Part shown: positions 5,854 through 6,663 of the stretch, in pieces
Layout of the letters: the number at the start of each line of letters is the position of its first letter
How positions within the stretch are numbered: position 1 is the first letter of the stretch
Assembly: GCA_943913335.1 (NCBI GenBank)
Contig: CALTXS010000056.1
Span: 1 to 6,663 of the forward strand
Length of the DNA: 6,663 nt
Reading direction: 5' to 3'
From: an uncultured Lysobacter sp.
GTDB taxonomy: Bacteria; Pseudomonadota; Gammaproteobacteria; Xanthomonadales; Xanthomonadaceae
The notes under the pieces: generated by a model
Database searches by the model: none
Told to the model about the DNA's origin: nothing
The model's input: only the letters and a program-made list of their open reading frames with translations
Translations under genes and position numbers: made by a program

Positions 5854-6663
5854 CTAGCGTTTCGGCAGCCTAACCTCAATGGCCCAAGCCAACAGGCCTT
5901 CGGCCTGGCGCAACTCATTCACGTTTACCACTGCGTCCGCAGGGAGCGTGGTGCGCAGTGCGTCCATGTCCGCGACACTTAAGGCATGCGAGACCAACTC
6001 ACCACTGCGCAGCACCGACCGCTCCACGGCGCTGCGCCACTGCCTCAACGTAGACTCCGCGCCAAATGACGGATCCTGAGCAGCGCGCTGCAACAGCTGA
6101 TGCACGCCCTGCCGCGCCTGGATCATGACATCGGGCGCTACAGATGACGTAATCGCCTGCCCCAGCTCCGTAATCGCTGCGTTGTATGCGGTCCTTGCTG
6201 CCACCGCCGTGGCATCCGCATTCAAGCGTGTCGCATCCGTACTCGCCAAGCGCACGTACGGCAACAGCGTTATCGCGGCCTGCAACAGCCCCTGCGGGGC
6301 CAATAAGCGCGAGGCGCCATCAACCTCTGCCTGCGCCACTTGCGCCAGCCGCCCCTGCGCATGGTGACACACCAAGTACCAACGCGCACCGGGAGCAGAG
6401 AGCGCCACAGTCTGCTGTACGGACTCCGGCCGCGGAATGTACTCCCAGCCAAACTGACTAGTTAGCACATCAAACGACCTGCCCTGCGCGGCCAGTGCGG
6501 CCAGCGGGGTGTTACCGAGCATCTCGACCTGCGGGAATGCACTTGCGCTCCACCACCCCGGTGCGATCGCAGCGGCATCAATCCCGGTAATTTGCAGATC
6601 CGCGCGAAGCCCGGCCAGCAACTTTGGCAACGGCCCGTTGCCGGTGGCAATATCGAGCACCGC
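5854..6663 (-). CDS. Class I SAM-dependent methyltransferase (N-terminus outside window)
   Basis: The frame is open to the right edge and 269 residues are visible. Counting from the edge, motif I VLDIATGNG (2-10) is the glycine-rich SAM-binding loop, ITGID (25-29) ends in the acidic residue expected to contact the SAM ribose, and FDVLTSQFGWEYIP (64-77) is the motif IV region. After this Rossmann core come about 170 residues that are mainly helical and rich in Ala, Gln and Arg, probably a substrate or lid domain; the substrate cannot be told. A GTG at 6658-6660 is the first possible start in the window, but it falls within motif I, so the true start must lie beyond base 6663 and the gene is partial by window position, not broken. 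The stop is TAG at 5854-5856. The gene converges on the exported-protein gene, separated by 67 bases that hold the terminator. Confidence 0.85.
   Translation of the reverse strand, partial: AVLDIATGNGPLPKLLAGLRADLQITGIDAAAIAPGWWSASAFPQVEMLGNTPLAALAAQGRSFDVLTSQFGWEYIPRPESVQQTVALSAPGARWYLVCHHAQGRLAQVAQAEVDGASRLLAPQGLLQAAITLLPYVRLASTDATRLNADATAVAARTAYNAAITELGQAITSSVAPDVMIQARQGVHQLLQRAAQDPSFGAESTLRQWRSAVERSVLRSGELVSHALSVADMDALRTTLPADAVVNVNELRQAEGLLAWAIEVRLPKR

Noticed and set aside
5854..6660. Treating GTG 6658-6660 as the methyltransferase start
   Set aside because: It would begin the protein inside the SAM-binding motif I, which needs a preceding strand and N-terminal segment. The gene must continue past the window edge.
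1..6663. A defence, mobile or otherwise new multi-gene system
   Set aside because: All recognised genes are housekeeping or envelope functions; there are no repeats, integrases, transposases, toxin-antitoxin pairs or abrupt composition changes.

Overview
The window is an ordinary, gene-dense stretch of chromosome from a GC-rich Gram-negative bacterium. The gene set (monofunctional transglycosylase MtgA, Hsp33, a hemolysin III-type membrane protein, a tetratricopeptide-AspH oxygenase) and the protein style suggest a gammaproteobacterium, possibly of the Xanthomonadales. That placement is inference from general resemblance, not from a marker gene. I see no RNA gene, insertion sequence, CRISPR array, integrase or other sign of mobility, and the base composition looks even throughout.

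Layout: (1) 1-873, plus strand: the 3' end of an unidentified gene, then a seven-helix hemolysin III/PAQR-type membrane protein 26 bases later. (2) 883-2644, minus strand: mtgA followed 40 bases later by a membrane-anchored family 2 glycosyltransferase, convergent with the hemolysin III gene. These two look like one cell-envelope transcription unit. (3) 2645-2704: a 60-base divergent promoter region. (4) 2705-4811, plus strand: a tetratricopeptide plus aspartyl/asparaginyl beta-hydroxylase protein whose 3' end overlaps hslO, which encodes the redox-regulated chaperone Hsp33. (5) 4812-4949: a 138-base AT-richer intergenic region with a perfect TTGACA and two short inverted repeats. (6) 4950-5786, plus strand: an exported, glycine/serine/asparagine-rich protein of unknown function, possibly a small outer-membrane barrel, closed by a clear intrinsic terminator. 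(7) 5854-6663, minus strand: a class I SAM-dependent methyltransferase whose N-terminus lies outside the window.

The unit in part 2 serves the envelope: MtgA polymerises glycan strands from lipid II, and the glycosyltransferase probably loads or modifies a lipid-linked sugar. The unit in part 4 puts an oxygen-dependent Fe(II)/2-oxoglutarate enzyme together with an oxidation-activated chaperone. I did not find a convincing new biological system. The items most worth a second look are the translationally overlapping oxygenase-hslO pair and the unidentified exported protein with its dyad-rich upstream region.
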